From NCBI GenBank assembly GCA_963823505.1, contig CAWGLY010000005.1:1612001-1676000 (forward strand): a stretch of 64,000 nucleotides of DNA. Direction: 5' to 3'. Of the stretch, positions 33,582 through 41,597 are shown piece after piece. The position numbers and the translations under genes were made by a program. This stretch comes from DATHZQ01 sp963823505 (GTDB taxonomy: Bacteria > Actinomycetota > Acidimicrobiia > Spongiisociales > UBA5794). Below the pieces are notes generated by a model. It saw only the letters and a program-made list of their open reading frames with translations, searched no databases and had not been told where the DNA came from. The stretch's first letter is position 1. Every line of letters starts with the position of its first letter.

Positions 33582-33863
33582 TCAGGAGACTCTGCGCTGG
33601 GCGGCGATGGCGGCACGCTCTCGTCGGATCTTGCGCCGCTCCCTCTCCGACAGCCCACCCCAGATGCCGAATTTCTCGGAGCTCACGATCGCAAACTCGA
33701 GACACTCCGCTTGCACGGAGCACTCACGGCAAATCCCCTTCGCCGTCCTGGTCGAGGCTCCACGTTCCGGAAAGAACAAATCGGGATTGGCGCCCCGGCA
33801 GTTGGCCAGGTCTTGCCAGGCCAGATCATCCGTCGCCAGCAGTTCGAGTAGCTGGGTGAACAC
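33582..33863 (-). CDS. WhiB-family Fe-S transcriptional regulator
   Basis: This 93-aa protein has the four cluster-binding Cys (22, 45, 48, 54; C-x2-C-x5-C in ICRECSVQAEC), the β-turn GIWGG (66-70) and a basic C-terminal tail ERRKIRRERAAI for DNA or sigma-factor contact. It starts at GTG 33863 behind GGGAG. WhiB proteins are restricted to actinobacteria and their phages. The length and turn motif fit the WhiB1/WhiB2 groups, but I cannot assign one. A sigma-A-like promoter with an overlapping inverted repeat lies upstream. Confidence 0.94.
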   Translation of the reverse strand: MFTQLLELLATDDLAWQDLANCRGANPDLFFPERGASTRTAKGICRECSVQAECLEFAIVSSEKFGIWGGLSERERRKIRRERAAIAAQRRVS

Positions 33864-33899
33864 GCTTTCTCCCTACACAGTTGTAATTACGCCAGTGTG

Positions 33900-33929
33900 A
33901 TTCTCACAGATCTTACGCGCGGCTGTCAA
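33900..33929 (-). promoter_or_regulatory. whiB promoter with overlapping TGTGA-N3-TCACA repeat
   Basis: On the minus strand TTGACA (33924-33929) and GAGAAT (33900-33905) are spaced by 18 bp. A perfect 5+5 inverted repeat (33896-33908) covers the -10 box, so a bound dimer would block the promoter. The half-sites look CRP-like, but the 3-bp spacing is not. Confidence 0.6.
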
Positions 33930-34054
33930 CCCGAAAGCCTTGAGATTCAGTCGCTGCCCGGCTAGGGACATCTCGACACGGCGTCAACTCGACTCGATGT
34001 CGCTCCTCGAACGGACGCTGGCATAATGGCGCCGCAGCCGTCGAAAGGACGCAG

Positions 34055-34783
34055 GTGACGACCACCGAGCAGCCAACGAGCAGCCGGAAACGCCGACGAC
34101 CTTGGATCGTCGAGGTCTACGGCACCGACGTTGGCAAGAAGTACGCGATGGCGATCTCCGGCATCATCGGGCTCCTCTTCATCTTTTTCCACATGATCGG
34201 CAACCTGCACGCTTTCCAGGGAGCCCTCGAGCTCGACGAGTACGGCGAAGCGCTCCGGGACATCGGGGAGCCGCTCATCCCCCGCACCCTGATCCTGTGG
34301 CTGCTTCTCCGGCTGCCCATCGCCATTGCGCTGGTGGTGCACGTCCACGCCGCCTGGTCGCTGACCCGCACCAACCGGCTTGCGAGGTCCGGCCACTACG
34401 ACGAGCGCACCTATCTCGCCGCAAACTACGCCTCCAGGACGATGGGTTGGGCCGGTGTGATCATCCTGCTCTTCCTGGCCTGGCACCTCGCCGACCTCAC
34501 GTGGGGCGTCGAAGTGATCAACGGCGAGTTCGTGCGCGGCGATGTCTACGCCAACCTGGTGGCGAGCCTCGAACGGTGGCCGGTCACACTCCTCTACGTC
34601 ATAGCCCAAGGGGCACTTGCGCTCCACATCTGGCACGGCTCGTGGAGCATGTTCCAGTCGCTCGGGGTCAACAACCCCAGGTTCAACCGCTTCAGGAGAA
34701 CCTTCGCCACCACGTTCACGATCATTGTCGTCGCCGGCTTCCTGACGATCCCGATCGGGGTCCAGCTCGGCATCATCTCCTGA
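34055..34783 (+). CDS. sdhC: Succinate dehydrogenase cytochrome b subunit SdhC (b558 type)
   Basis: This 242-aa membrane subunit has five helices, the type-B architecture that binds two hemes without a separate SdhD. His-rich helices (FIFFHMIGNLHAF, IALVVHVHAAWSL, FLAWHLADL, LALHIWHGSWSMFQSLG) supply candidate heme ligands. It starts at GTG 34055 behind GAAAGGA and is followed by sdhA after 13 bp. It anchors SdhAB and passes electrons to the quinone pool. Confidence 0.92.
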   Translation: MTTTEQPTSSRKRRRPWIVEVYGTDVGKKYAMAISGIIGLLFIFFHMIGNLHAFQGALELDEYGEALRDIGEPLIPRTLILWLLLRLPIAIALVVHVHAAWSLTRTNRLARSGHYDERTYLAANYASRTMGWAGVIILLFLAWHLADLTWGVEVINGEFVRGDVYANLVASLERWPVTLLYVIAQGALALHIWHGSWSMFQSLGVNNPRFNRFRRTFATTFTIIVVAGFLTIPIGVQLGIIS

Positions 34784-34796
34784 AAGGGCCGGATAC

Positions 34797-36713
34797 GTGA
34801 CGCTCGACTCCAAGGTTCCAGAAGGCCCCATCGAAGAGAAGTGGGACAACCACCGGTTCAAGATTCGCCTGGTCAACCCAGCGAACAAGCGCAAGTACAA
34901 GATCATCGTCGTCGGCACGGGCCTTGCCGGTGCCTCTGCTGCGGCGACGTTCGGCGAGCTCGGCTACAACGTCGAAGCCTTCACCTTCCATGACTCGCCG
35001 CGCAGGGCGCATTCGATTGCGGCCCAGGGCGGGATCAACGCAGCGAAGAACTACCAAAACGACGGCGACTCGGTATTCCGCCTGTTCTACGACACCGTGA
35101 AGGGCGGCGACTACCGGTCGCGGGAAGCCAATGTCTACCGGCTTGCCCAAGTGTCGAATGAGATCATCGACCAGTGTGCCGCACAGGGGGTTCCCTTCGC
35201 CAGAGAGTACGGGGGCCTGCTGGACAACCGCTCGTTCGGCGGGGCCCAGGTCTCCCGCACGTTCTATGCCAGGGGCCAGACCGGCCAGCAGCTGCTGCTC
35301 GGCGCCTACCAAGCCCTGGCCCGCCAAATCGCCGCCGGCTCCGTGAAGCTCCACAACCGCGCAGAGATGCTGGACATCGTCGTCAAGGACGGCCGAGCGG
35401 TGGGCATCGTGGTACGCGACCTCTCGACGGGGGAAGTGACGTCCCACTCGGCGCACGCCGTGGTCTTGGCCACAGGTGGATACAGCAACGTCTTCTACCT
35501 GTCGACCAACGCCATGGCCTGCAATGTGACGGCGATCTGGCGCGCCCACCGCAAGGGCGCACAGTTCGCCAATCCATGCTTCACCCAGATCCACCCGACC
35601 TGCATCCCGGCGAGTGACGAGTTCCAGTCGAAACTGACGCTCATGTCCGAATCACTCCGCAACGACGGGCGAATCTGGGTGCCGAAGGACCCAGACGACG
35701 CCCGACCCGCGAATCAGATCCCCGAAGATGACCGCGACTACTACCTGGAGCGCATCTACCCGGCATTCGGCAATCTCGTCCCGCGCGACGTGGCCTCCAG
35801 GGCAGCGATGCGGATGATCGACGCCAACCGAGGCGTTGGGCCACTCAAGAACGGCGTGTACCTCGATTTTGCTGATGCCATCAGCCGGCTCGGCAAGGAG
35901 ACCATCGAGGCCCGCTACGGCAATCTGTTCGAGATGTACGAGCGGATCACCGACGAAGACCCGTATCGCGTTCCCATGAGGATCTACCCCGCACCTCACT
36001 ACACCATGGGTGGGCTGTGGGTGGACTACAACCTGATGACCACCATTCCGGGGCTCTACGCCATCGGGGAGGCCAACTTCTCGGACCACGGCGCCAACCG
36101 ACTTGGGGCCTCGGCCCTGATGCAAGGTCTTGCCGACGGCTACTTCGTCATCCCCTACACCATCGGCGACTACCTCTCCGACTACCTGAACACCGAACCC
36201 GTACCGACCGACGACGCTGCGTTCGTCGAAGCCGAGGAGGCCGTGCAGAACCGAGTCCATCAGCTGCTCGCCATCAACGGCACGAGAACGGTCGATGACT
36301 TCCACAGGGAGCTCGGGAAGATCATGATCGAGCAGTGCGGCATGTCTCGCAGTGCGCCAGGACTGGAGAAGGCAATTCACGAAATCCCGGCGCTCAAAGA
36401 GGAGTTCCTGTCCGATGTCAAGATCCTCGGGGACGCCGGGAGCCTGAACCAGAATCTCGAGAAGGCGGGCAGGGTGCTCGACTTCTTCGAGCTCGCCGAG
36501 CTCATGTGCCGCGATGCGCTGGACCGTGAGGAGTCCTGCGGGGGGCACTTCCGCGTCGAGCATCAGACCCCAGAAGGCGAAGCGCTGCGTGACGACGTTT
36601 GGTTCGCCAACGTCTCATCGTGGGAGTGGGAGGGCGAATCGACCCCGCAACGCAAACACCCCGAAGATCTGAGATTCGAATATGTGGAACTCGCACAGAG
36701 GAGCTACAAGTAA
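34797..36713 (+). CDS. sdhA: Succinate dehydrogenase flavoprotein subunit SdhA
   Basis: This 638-aa flavoprotein has the FAD motif GTGLAG (40-45), the probable covalent-FAD His72 in RRAHSIAAQGGINA, and substrate-site segments FTQIHPTCIP, HYTMGGLWVDYNLMT and GANRLGASALMQGL. Its length and the PRDVASRAAMRM region match the type-B SdhA/FrdA of Bacillus and epsilonproteobacteria. GTG starts it. It oxidises succinate to fumarate in the TCA cycle; the stop overlaps sdhB as TAATG. Confidence 0.95.
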   Translation: MTLDSKVPEGPIEEKWDNHRFKIRLVNPANKRKYKIIVVGTGLAGASAAATFGELGYNVEAFTFHDSPRRAHSIAAQGGINAAKNYQNDGDSVFRLFYDTVKGGDYRSREANVYRLAQVSNEIIDQCAAQGVPFAREYGGLLDNRSFGGAQVSRTFYARGQTGQQLLLGAYQALARQIAAGSVKLHNRAEMLDIVVKDGRAVGIVVRDLSTGEVTSHSAHAVVLATGGYSNVFYLSTNAMACNVTAIWRAHRKGAQFANPCFTQIHPTCIPASDEFQSKLTLMSESLRNDGRIWVPKDPDDARPANQIPEDDRDYYLERIYPAFGNLVPRDVASRAAMRMIDANRGVGPLKNGVYLDFADAISRLGKETIEARYGNLFEMYERITDEDPYRVPMRIYPAPHYTMGGLWVDYNLMTTIPGLYAIGEANFSDHGANRLGASALMQGLADGYFVIPYTIGDYLSDYLNTEPVPTDDAAFVEAEEAVQNRVHQLLAINGTRTVDDFHRELGKIMIEQCGMSRSAPGLEKAIHEIPALKEEFLSDVKILGDAGSLNQNLEKAGRVLDFFELAELMCRDALDREESCGGHFRVEHQTPEGEALRDDVWFANVSSWEWEGESTPQRKHPEDLRFEYVELAQRSYK

Positions 36714-37474
36714 TGGATCTGACGCTACGAGTGTGGCGGCAGTCGGGGCCAAACGCGACCGGCGAGTTCAAGACCTACTCCGCAAAGGACGTCCCTCCAG
36801 AGGCGTCCTTCCTCGAGATGCTGGACATCGTCAACGAGCGCCTGACGCTCGACGGCGAGGAGCCCATCGTGTTCGACCACGACTGTCGGGAGGGGATTTG
36901 CGGGACCTGCGGGATCATGATCGACGGGCAGCCTCATGGACCGCAGCTGGGGACGGCAACGTGCCAGCTCCACATGCGCAAGTTCCGCGACGGTGACACC
37001 ATCGTTCTGGAGCCGTGGCGAGCTGCCGGCTTCCCGATCATCAAGGACCTCATGGTCGACCGTGCGGCTTTCGACCGTATCGTCGAGGCGGGGGGTTTCA
37101 TCTCCGTCCCCACGGGCAGCGCCCCCGATGCGAACCTGATTCCGGTGCCGAAGGCAGCTGCGGACGCTGCCATGGATGCGGCATCTTGCATCGGTTGCGG
37201 AGCGTGTGTCGCTGCATGTCCCAACAGCGCGGCCCAGCTCTTCACCTCGGCCAAGATCATGCACCTCAACCTGCTCCCGCAGGGTCAGCCGGAGCGCGAT
37301 CGCAGGGTCGTCGCGATGGTTGAGACCATGGAGGAGTACTTTGGCTCGTGCCGGAACCACGGCGAGTGCGAGTCGGCGTGTCCGAAGGGCATCAGCATCG
37401 ACAACATCGCCCTGATGAACCGGGACTATCTGAGGGCCAAGCTCGACGACGCCCGTCTTGCAGGGCGAGACTGA
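36713..37474 (+). CDS. sdhB: Succinate dehydrogenase iron-sulfur subunit SdhB
   Basis: This 253-aa subunit carries the [2Fe-2S] ligands Cys58, 63, 66 and 84 (DCREGICGTCG ... TATCQ) in a ferredoxin fold, and the [4Fe-4S]/[3Fe-4S] ligands Cys159, 162, 165, 169 (CIGCGACVAACP) and Cys213, 219, 223 (CRNHGECESACP). It relays electrons from SdhA to SdhC. It is translationally coupled to sdhA by a one-base overlap. Confidence 0.95.
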   Translation: MDLTLRVWRQSGPNATGEFKTYSAKDVPPEASFLEMLDIVNERLTLDGEEPIVFDHDCREGICGTCGIMIDGQPHGPQLGTATCQLHMRKFRDGDTIVLEPWRAAGFPIIKDLMVDRAAFDRIVEAGGFISVPTGSAPDANLIPVPKAAADAAMDAASCIGCGACVAACPNSAAQLFTSAKIMHLNLLPQGQPERDRRVVAMVETMEEYFGSCRNHGECESACPKGISIDNIALMNRDYLRAKLDDARLAGRD

Positions 37475-37569
37475 CACCTTCGGCCGGCGAAGCCCGCACG
37501 AGCGGACTTCTTGATCGATCGCTCAAAATTCGCCACTAGACTCGACACATCGCACGAAAGGACCACCCC

Positions 37570-37953
37570 TTGGCCCAGTTTCTCTCCGACGAGTTCATGT
37601 CCCTCGCCACCGAAGCGATGAGCTCAGATGCAGCGTTCCAGAGCGCGATCACCAACGTCGATCTCTCGATCCAGTTCAACGTCACGGACTCCCCCGAGGG
37701 GGACATCGACTACGCCCTCGTTGTGGGCGGCGGTGAAGCCAGCCTGTCGCGAGGGGAGCTGGACGACCCCGAGGTATCGGTCAGCAACGACTACGAGACG
37801 GCCGTCGGCATTTCCAAAGGCGACCTCAACACGCAGATGGCCTTCATGACCGGGAAGCTCAAGGTCACCGGCAACATGGCCACGCTGCTGATGAACCAGA
37901 ACGTCATCAACGCGTTTTCAGCTTCCCTGGTCGACATCCCGGTCGAGTATTGA
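37570..37953 (+). CDS. SCP2 sterol-binding-domain protein
   Basis: This 127-aa single-domain protein has the SCP2 fold pattern: alternating strands (LSIQFNVTDSPEGDIDYALVVGGGEASL, EVSVSNDYETAVGI) and the C-terminal QMAFMTGKLKVTGNMATLLMNQ signature. It would bind a lipid or acyl-CoA in the cytoplasm. It starts at TTG 37570, eight bases behind GAAAGGA. It stands alone after sdhB with a 95-bp gap. A heptad repeat and a 14-bp terminator follow. Confidence 0.85.
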   Translation: MAQFLSDEFMSLATEAMSSDAAFQSAITNVDLSIQFNVTDSPEGDIDYALVVGGGEASLSRGELDDPEVSVSNDYETAVGISKGDLNTQMAFMTGKLKVTGNMATLLMNQNVINAFSASLVDIPVEY

Positions 37954-37967
37954 GTCAGGGAGTTCCA

Positions 37968-37992
37968 GGTACTTGGTACTTGGTACTTGGTA
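37968..37992. repeat. Heptad tandem repeat GGTACTT, 3.6 copies
   Basis: Three perfect GGTACTT units and GGTA lie 14 bp after the SCP2 stop. They share period, GGTA core, and position relative to a stop codon with the GGTATCC tracts at 34-60 and 29814-29908. Confidence 0.9.
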
Positions 37993-37998
37993 ACAAGA

Positions 37999-38032
37999 AG
38001 ACTTGGGGCGCCCGGTTCGGCGCCCCAAGTCT
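37999..38032. terminator. 14-bp bidirectional terminator
   Basis: AGACTTGGGGCGCC (37999-38012) and GGCGCCCCAAGTCT (38019-38032) pair perfectly around CGGTTC, between the convergent SCP2 and HU genes. Confidence 0.85.
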
Positions 38033-38052
38033 CTGGGTTCCGCTCGGTTGCG

Positions 38053-38325
38053 TTACCTGACGGCGTCTTTGAGACCCTTGCCCGCCTTGAACGCCGGTAC
38101 GTTTGCCGCGGCGATCTTCACCTCGGCACCCGTCTGCGGGTTACGCCCGACACGAGCCTTGCGATAGCGGCGCTCAAACGTGCCGAAGCCTGTGAAGGTG
38201 ACCTTGTCGCCCTTCTCGAGCGCTCCGGTGATCGTATCGAGCGTGGCATCGATGACGGCGCTGACGGATGCCTTCGACTGGCTGGTCGCCTGGGCCACCG
38301 TGTCGATCAATTCGCCTTTGTTCAT
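38053..38325 (-). CDS. hup: HU-family DNA-binding protein
   Basis: This 90-aa histone-like protein starts MNKGELIDTVAQ at ATG 38325 with AAGGAGG eight bases upstream. It has the HU core GALEKGDKVTFTGFGTFERRYRKARVGRNPQTGAEVKIAA and the DNA-wrapping arm RNPQTG. It lacks the long Lys/Ala-rich tail found in mycobacterial HupB. It is monocistronic, closed by the terminator at 37999-38032. Confidence 0.95.
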   Translation of the reverse strand: MNKGELIDTVAQATSQSKASVSAVIDATLDTITGALEKGDKVTFTGFGTFERRYRKARVGRNPQTGAEVKIAAANVPAFKAGKGLKDAVR

Positions 38326-38516
38326 TCCCAAATCCTCCTTGAGGGAGCCGCCGCTGACCCGCGGCAAATTACACGGATGTAACCCTACCGGTGGCCATCA
38401 GATCCGCCAACAACACTTGCAGCGCAAGGATACGGCGGACTCGGCGCTCCACCCGGACTTTGCGGGCACCTGAGCCTTGCGACCGGTAGAGTACGCCCGC
38501 GCATGGAAGGGAGAAC

Positions 38517-39413
38517 GTGAAGAAGTATTGGGTGCGAGGACTCGGCGTCTTCGGAGCACTGTTCACGATCGGGACCGTGGTGTGGGAGTACGCCCGCATG
38601 CGGCCCGATTACGGATTCATCGTCGACCCGTGGGCGATGAGGGGCTACGAGTCGGTGCACGGCGCCATCGTCGCGTCCATCGGTCTTCTCGCCCTGGTGT
38701 CCTTCCTCCTCGTTGCATGGAAGGGCTCAGAGCGACTCCCGATCGGGGCCTCGATCATTGCCTTCATCACCTTGGGAGCGACGGCCATCGCCGCAATCTT
38801 CGGTGGCGGCGATTACACGTTCACGCCCGGCTTCCTCCAGATCGCCGTCGTGACGATCGTCATCGGCACAGTGCTCTATCGGCTGCTGCAGTCTGCGGCC
38901 GGCAACTCGGCGCTGGCCCAGCGGTTCTGGCTGCGGATCCTCGCCCTGCTGGTGATCTTCGGGATGGTCGGCTTTGTCGTCAACGCTGCGTTTGGCGGCA
39001 AGGAACTCTCTCTGCCGCAATGGGGGATCATCGCCGTGATCTTCGTTCTCTTCGGGGCGCTCTCCCTGTCGGGCCAGCCTCGCGAGCTTGCGTCAAACCG
39101 CATGCTCATGTTCTCCTCTATCGCCGGAACGGCCGCCGTTGCCTTGTCGGCGGGAGCCATCCGCTCCACGCTTGTGAGGTTTCAGACCGAGGCCGGCGGC
39201 GTCGCAGCGGCCTATCGCGACACGCAAGTCACGTCTGGGCATCTCATGGCCGTGTTCGGGATGCTGCTGGTGTTCTTTGCGTCTGTCGCCCTGTGGGCAC
39301 GGCGGCGGGACCTGATCCTCACCGCCGCCAGGGCCGCCAAGCAGCGTGAGGCTGCCGAGGCGAGCGCTGCCGAGATAGCGGCAGCCCTGGAGAAGGTCGG
39401 CCAGAGCGCCTGA
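38517..39413 (+). CDS. Multipass membrane protein of unknown function
   Basis: This 298-aa protein starts at GTG 38517 behind GGGAG. About seven hydrophobic helices (from GLGVFGALFTIGTVVW to GHLMAVFGMLLVFFASVALW) are followed by a charged Ala/Glu-rich tail of about 35 residues (RAAKQREAAEASAAEIAAALEKV) that could form a coiled coil inside the cell. A TAGAGT -10-like box lies at 38487-38492. I recognise no family. It converges on mdh. Confidence 0.6.
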   Translation: MKKYWVRGLGVFGALFTIGTVVWEYARMRPDYGFIVDPWAMRGYESVHGAIVASIGLLALVSFLLVAWKGSERLPIGASIIAFITLGATAIAAIFGGGDYTFTPGFLQIAVVTIVIGTVLYRLLQSAAGNSALAQRFWLRILALLVIFGMVGFVVNAAFGGKELSLPQWGIIAVIFVLFGALSLSGQPRELASNRMLMFSSIAGTAAVALSAGAIRSTLVRFQTEAGGVAAAYRDTQVTSGHLMAVFGMLLVFFASVALWARRRDLILTAARAAKQREAAEASAAEIAAALEKVGQSA

Positions 39414-39441
39414 GCGCCGGCTGGTCAGGCGAGAGTGCCGC

Positions 39442-40431
39442 TCAAATGAGCCCGAGCTGTGACACCGTGTCGCGCTCGTCGGCCAGTTCGGCCGCAGAAG
39501 CATCGATCCGGTCTCGACTGAAGTCATCGATCTCGAGGCCAGGCACGATGCTGGCTTCGCCGCCGGTGGTCGTCACAGGGAAGCTCGAGATCACACCGTC
39601 CGCAACACCGTAGGAACCGTCCGACGCCACGGCCATCGACACCCAGTCGCCCGCAGGGGTGCCCAAAGCCCAATCCCGCATGTGGTCGATCGCGGCGTTC
39701 GCCGCCGAAGCAGCTGACGAGGCGCCACGAGCCTGGATGATCGCCGCCCCCCGCTTCGCAACCGTAGGGATGAAATCGTCCTCGATCCAACCTTGATCGC
39801 CGACCACGGCGGCAGCGTTCTGCCCGTCCACCTCGCAGTGGAAGAGGTCCGGATACTGCGTCGTCGAATGATTGCCCCAGATGGTCATCTTCGTGATCGC
39901 CGTCACAGGACGTCCGACCTTGGCACCAAGCTGGCTCATGGCGCGGTTGTGATCGAGCCTCGTCATGGCGTGGAATTGGCGCGGACTCAAGTCTGGAGCA
40001 TGGCTCGATGCGATCAAGGCGTTCGTGTTGGCCGGGTTGCCGACAACGAGCACTTTCACGTTGCGAGATGCATTGGCATTCAGCGCCCTGCCCTGCGGAC
40101 CGAAGATGCCGCCGTTGGCCTCGAGAAGATCCGCTCGCTCCATCCCGGCTTTGCGGGGCATCGCCCCCACCAGCAGCACGTAGTCGGCGTCGCCAAAAGC
40201 AACGTTCGGATCATCGGTCTTGACCATCCCGGCCAGGAGCGGGAACGCACAGTCGTCCAACTCCATCGCCACGCCGTCGAGGGCGCCCAATGCCGGCGTG
40301 ATCTCCAGCATCTGAAGGATCACCGGCTGATCCGCACCCAGCATCGCACCCGAGGCGATGCGAAACAGCAAGCTGTAGCCGATCTGGCCAGCGGCGCCGC
40401 TGACGGCGACACGAACAGGGGTGTTGTTCAC
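39442..40431 (-). CDS. mdh: Malate dehydrogenase
   Basis: This 329-aa NAD-dependent enzyme of the cytosolic-type MDH group starts at GTG 40431 (AAGGAG seven bases upstream). It shows the Rossmann motif GAAGQIG (12-18), substrate-binding Arg residues in GAMPRKAGMERADLL, the proton-relay Asp in MTRLDHNRAMSQL and catalytic His in IWGNHSTTQYPD. It interconverts malate and oxaloacetate. It is one of four TCA-cycle loci in this 18-kb stretch. The roughly 230-bp upstream spacer is shared with the divergent unknown gene. Confidence 0.95.
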   Translation of the reverse strand: MNNTPVRVAVSGAAGQIGYSLLFRIASGAMLGADQPVILQMLEITPALGALDGVAMELDDCAFPLLAGMVKTDDPNVAFGDADYVLLVGAMPRKAGMERADLLEANGGIFGPQGRALNANASRNVKVLVVGNPANTNALIASSHAPDLSPRQFHAMTRLDHNRAMSQLGAKVGRPVTAITKMTIWGNHSTTQYPDLFHCEVDGQNAAAVVGDQGWIEDDFIPTVAKRGAAIIQARGASSAASAANAAIDHMRDWALGTPAGDWVSMAVASDGSYGVADGVISSFPVTTTGGEASIVPGLEIDDFSRDRIDASAAELADERDTVSQLGLI

Positions 40432-40682
40432 GATGGGTGCTCCTTGCGGTTGGGCTCGCTGTTCGCGGCGCATGCTAACGATGGATGCCCAAGCAGCGGC
40501 AGGGGCAAAAGACCTCGCTGCCGAGTCTGGAGCCGGAGCGACCGAGCCGCGTGCCCCCAAGAATTGGGGAGCCGTCGCTAGTTCGCACGACCAGGTCGCG
40601 ATTCCCCACTTTCTGGCGATGACGGACGACCAGACACCGCATATGTTGGTGGCACGGAAGGGCGGTGGCCGGGCTCATCGGT

Positions 40683-41357
40683 ATGGACACCACAAAGTCC
40701 GCGGCGACGGCCATTGCACTTCGGCAGAACGCCATCCTGAACTTCGAGGGGCTCGCTGAGGGCCACCAGCCCTACACCGTGAGCCACGGAAACGGGATCA
40801 GCGGTGACCCGATCCCCGGCGAGATCACCATCGATGCCTTTGGGGCCTACGGCCCGATGATCTTCGACTCCACCTGCGACTACAACTATCCCGTGGGCTG
40901 CTCGGGCGGTGACACCGACCTCGAAACGCCTACGACAGGGAGCGACCAGGGTGGCATCCTGATTCAATCCACGAACGGCAACTCCGCCAACCCCAACGAC
41001 CACGGCGGCCCGTGCCCGTCGGCGGCCATGGCGCCGACGCCTCCCGTCTCAGCGGATGAGACCTCCGATTTCTCGTCGTACGACTGCACCATCGCCTTTG
41101 ACTTCGACGGCTTCGGCTCGGGAGAGGTGACCTTCGAGTCCATCACGCTGATCGATGTCGAAGAAGACGCCACCGTGTGGCTGTATCGGGACGGTGCGCT
41201 GGTCTCCACCGTGATCGTGCAGGAGGCCGGAGACCACCAGGTCGTCGTGCGAGACGTCGTCGGTGCTCCCGTTGCCGACCTCATGGTCGTGCAGTTCTTC
41301 GGCTCAGGTGGCATCGACGATGTTGGCTACTCGGAGGTCGTCAGCCTCGTCTCCTGA
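40683..41357 (+). CDS. Uncharacterised protein with secreted-type β domain
   Basis: This protein of about 224 aa contains a domain seen in secreted bacterial proteins: NFEGLAEG, MIFDSTCDYNYPVGCSGGDTDLETP, GGILIQS, FDFDGFGSGEVTFESITLIDVEEDATVWLYRDG and FFGSGGIDDVGYSEV. These suggest a β-sandwich, possibly calcium-binding through its Asp-rich loops. Yet no signal peptide is visible from ATG 40683 or the alternative GTG 40665, and neither start has a well-spaced ribosome-binding site. An upstream frameshift or non-classical export are both possible. A strong stem-loop follows. Function unknown. Confidence 0.6.
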   Translation: MDTTKSAATAIALRQNAILNFEGLAEGHQPYTVSHGNGISGDPIPGEITIDAFGAYGPMIFDSTCDYNYPVGCSGGDTDLETPTTGSDQGGILIQSTNGNSANPNDHGGPCPSAAMAPTPPVSADETSDFSSYDCTIAFDFDGFGSGEVTFESITLIDVEEDATVWLYRDGALVSTVIVQEAGDHQVVVRDVVGAPVADLMVVQFFGSGGIDDVGYSEVVSLVS

Positions 41358-41409
41358 ATCGGCAACCAGGGCTCAATCCCAACCCAGAGCTTCAGAGCTC
41401 ACCCACCCG

Positions 41410-41438
41410 AAGTGCGACCGGCTCCCTCGGTCGCACTT
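41410..41438 (+). terminator. 11-bp stem-loop after the unknown β-domain gene
   Basis: AAGTGCGACCG (41410-41420) and CGGTCGCACTT (41428-41438) pair perfectly around a 7-nt loop and are followed by a short T-rich stretch, consistent with intrinsic termination. Confidence 0.75.
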
Positions 41439-41556
41439 TGGGTTTCACCCCTCATCCGCCCCACCGACAGGGCCGTCGCACGGCGCAGCGGACGTCACTC
41501 ACCATGCGACGCCACACGCCGCGCTGCTCCTCGGCTGAAGAGCACTCGATCGCTCT

Positions 41557-41573
41557 CGCCGCCTTTGGCGGCG
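41557..41573 (-). terminator. Short GC hairpin after icd
   Basis: CGCCGCC (41557-41563) and GGCGGCG (41567-41573) flank TTT, 25 bp beyond the icd stop on the minus strand; a plausible terminator for icd. Confidence 0.5.
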
Positions 41574-41597
41574 GCGCTCATTCGAACGTCCTCCGTT

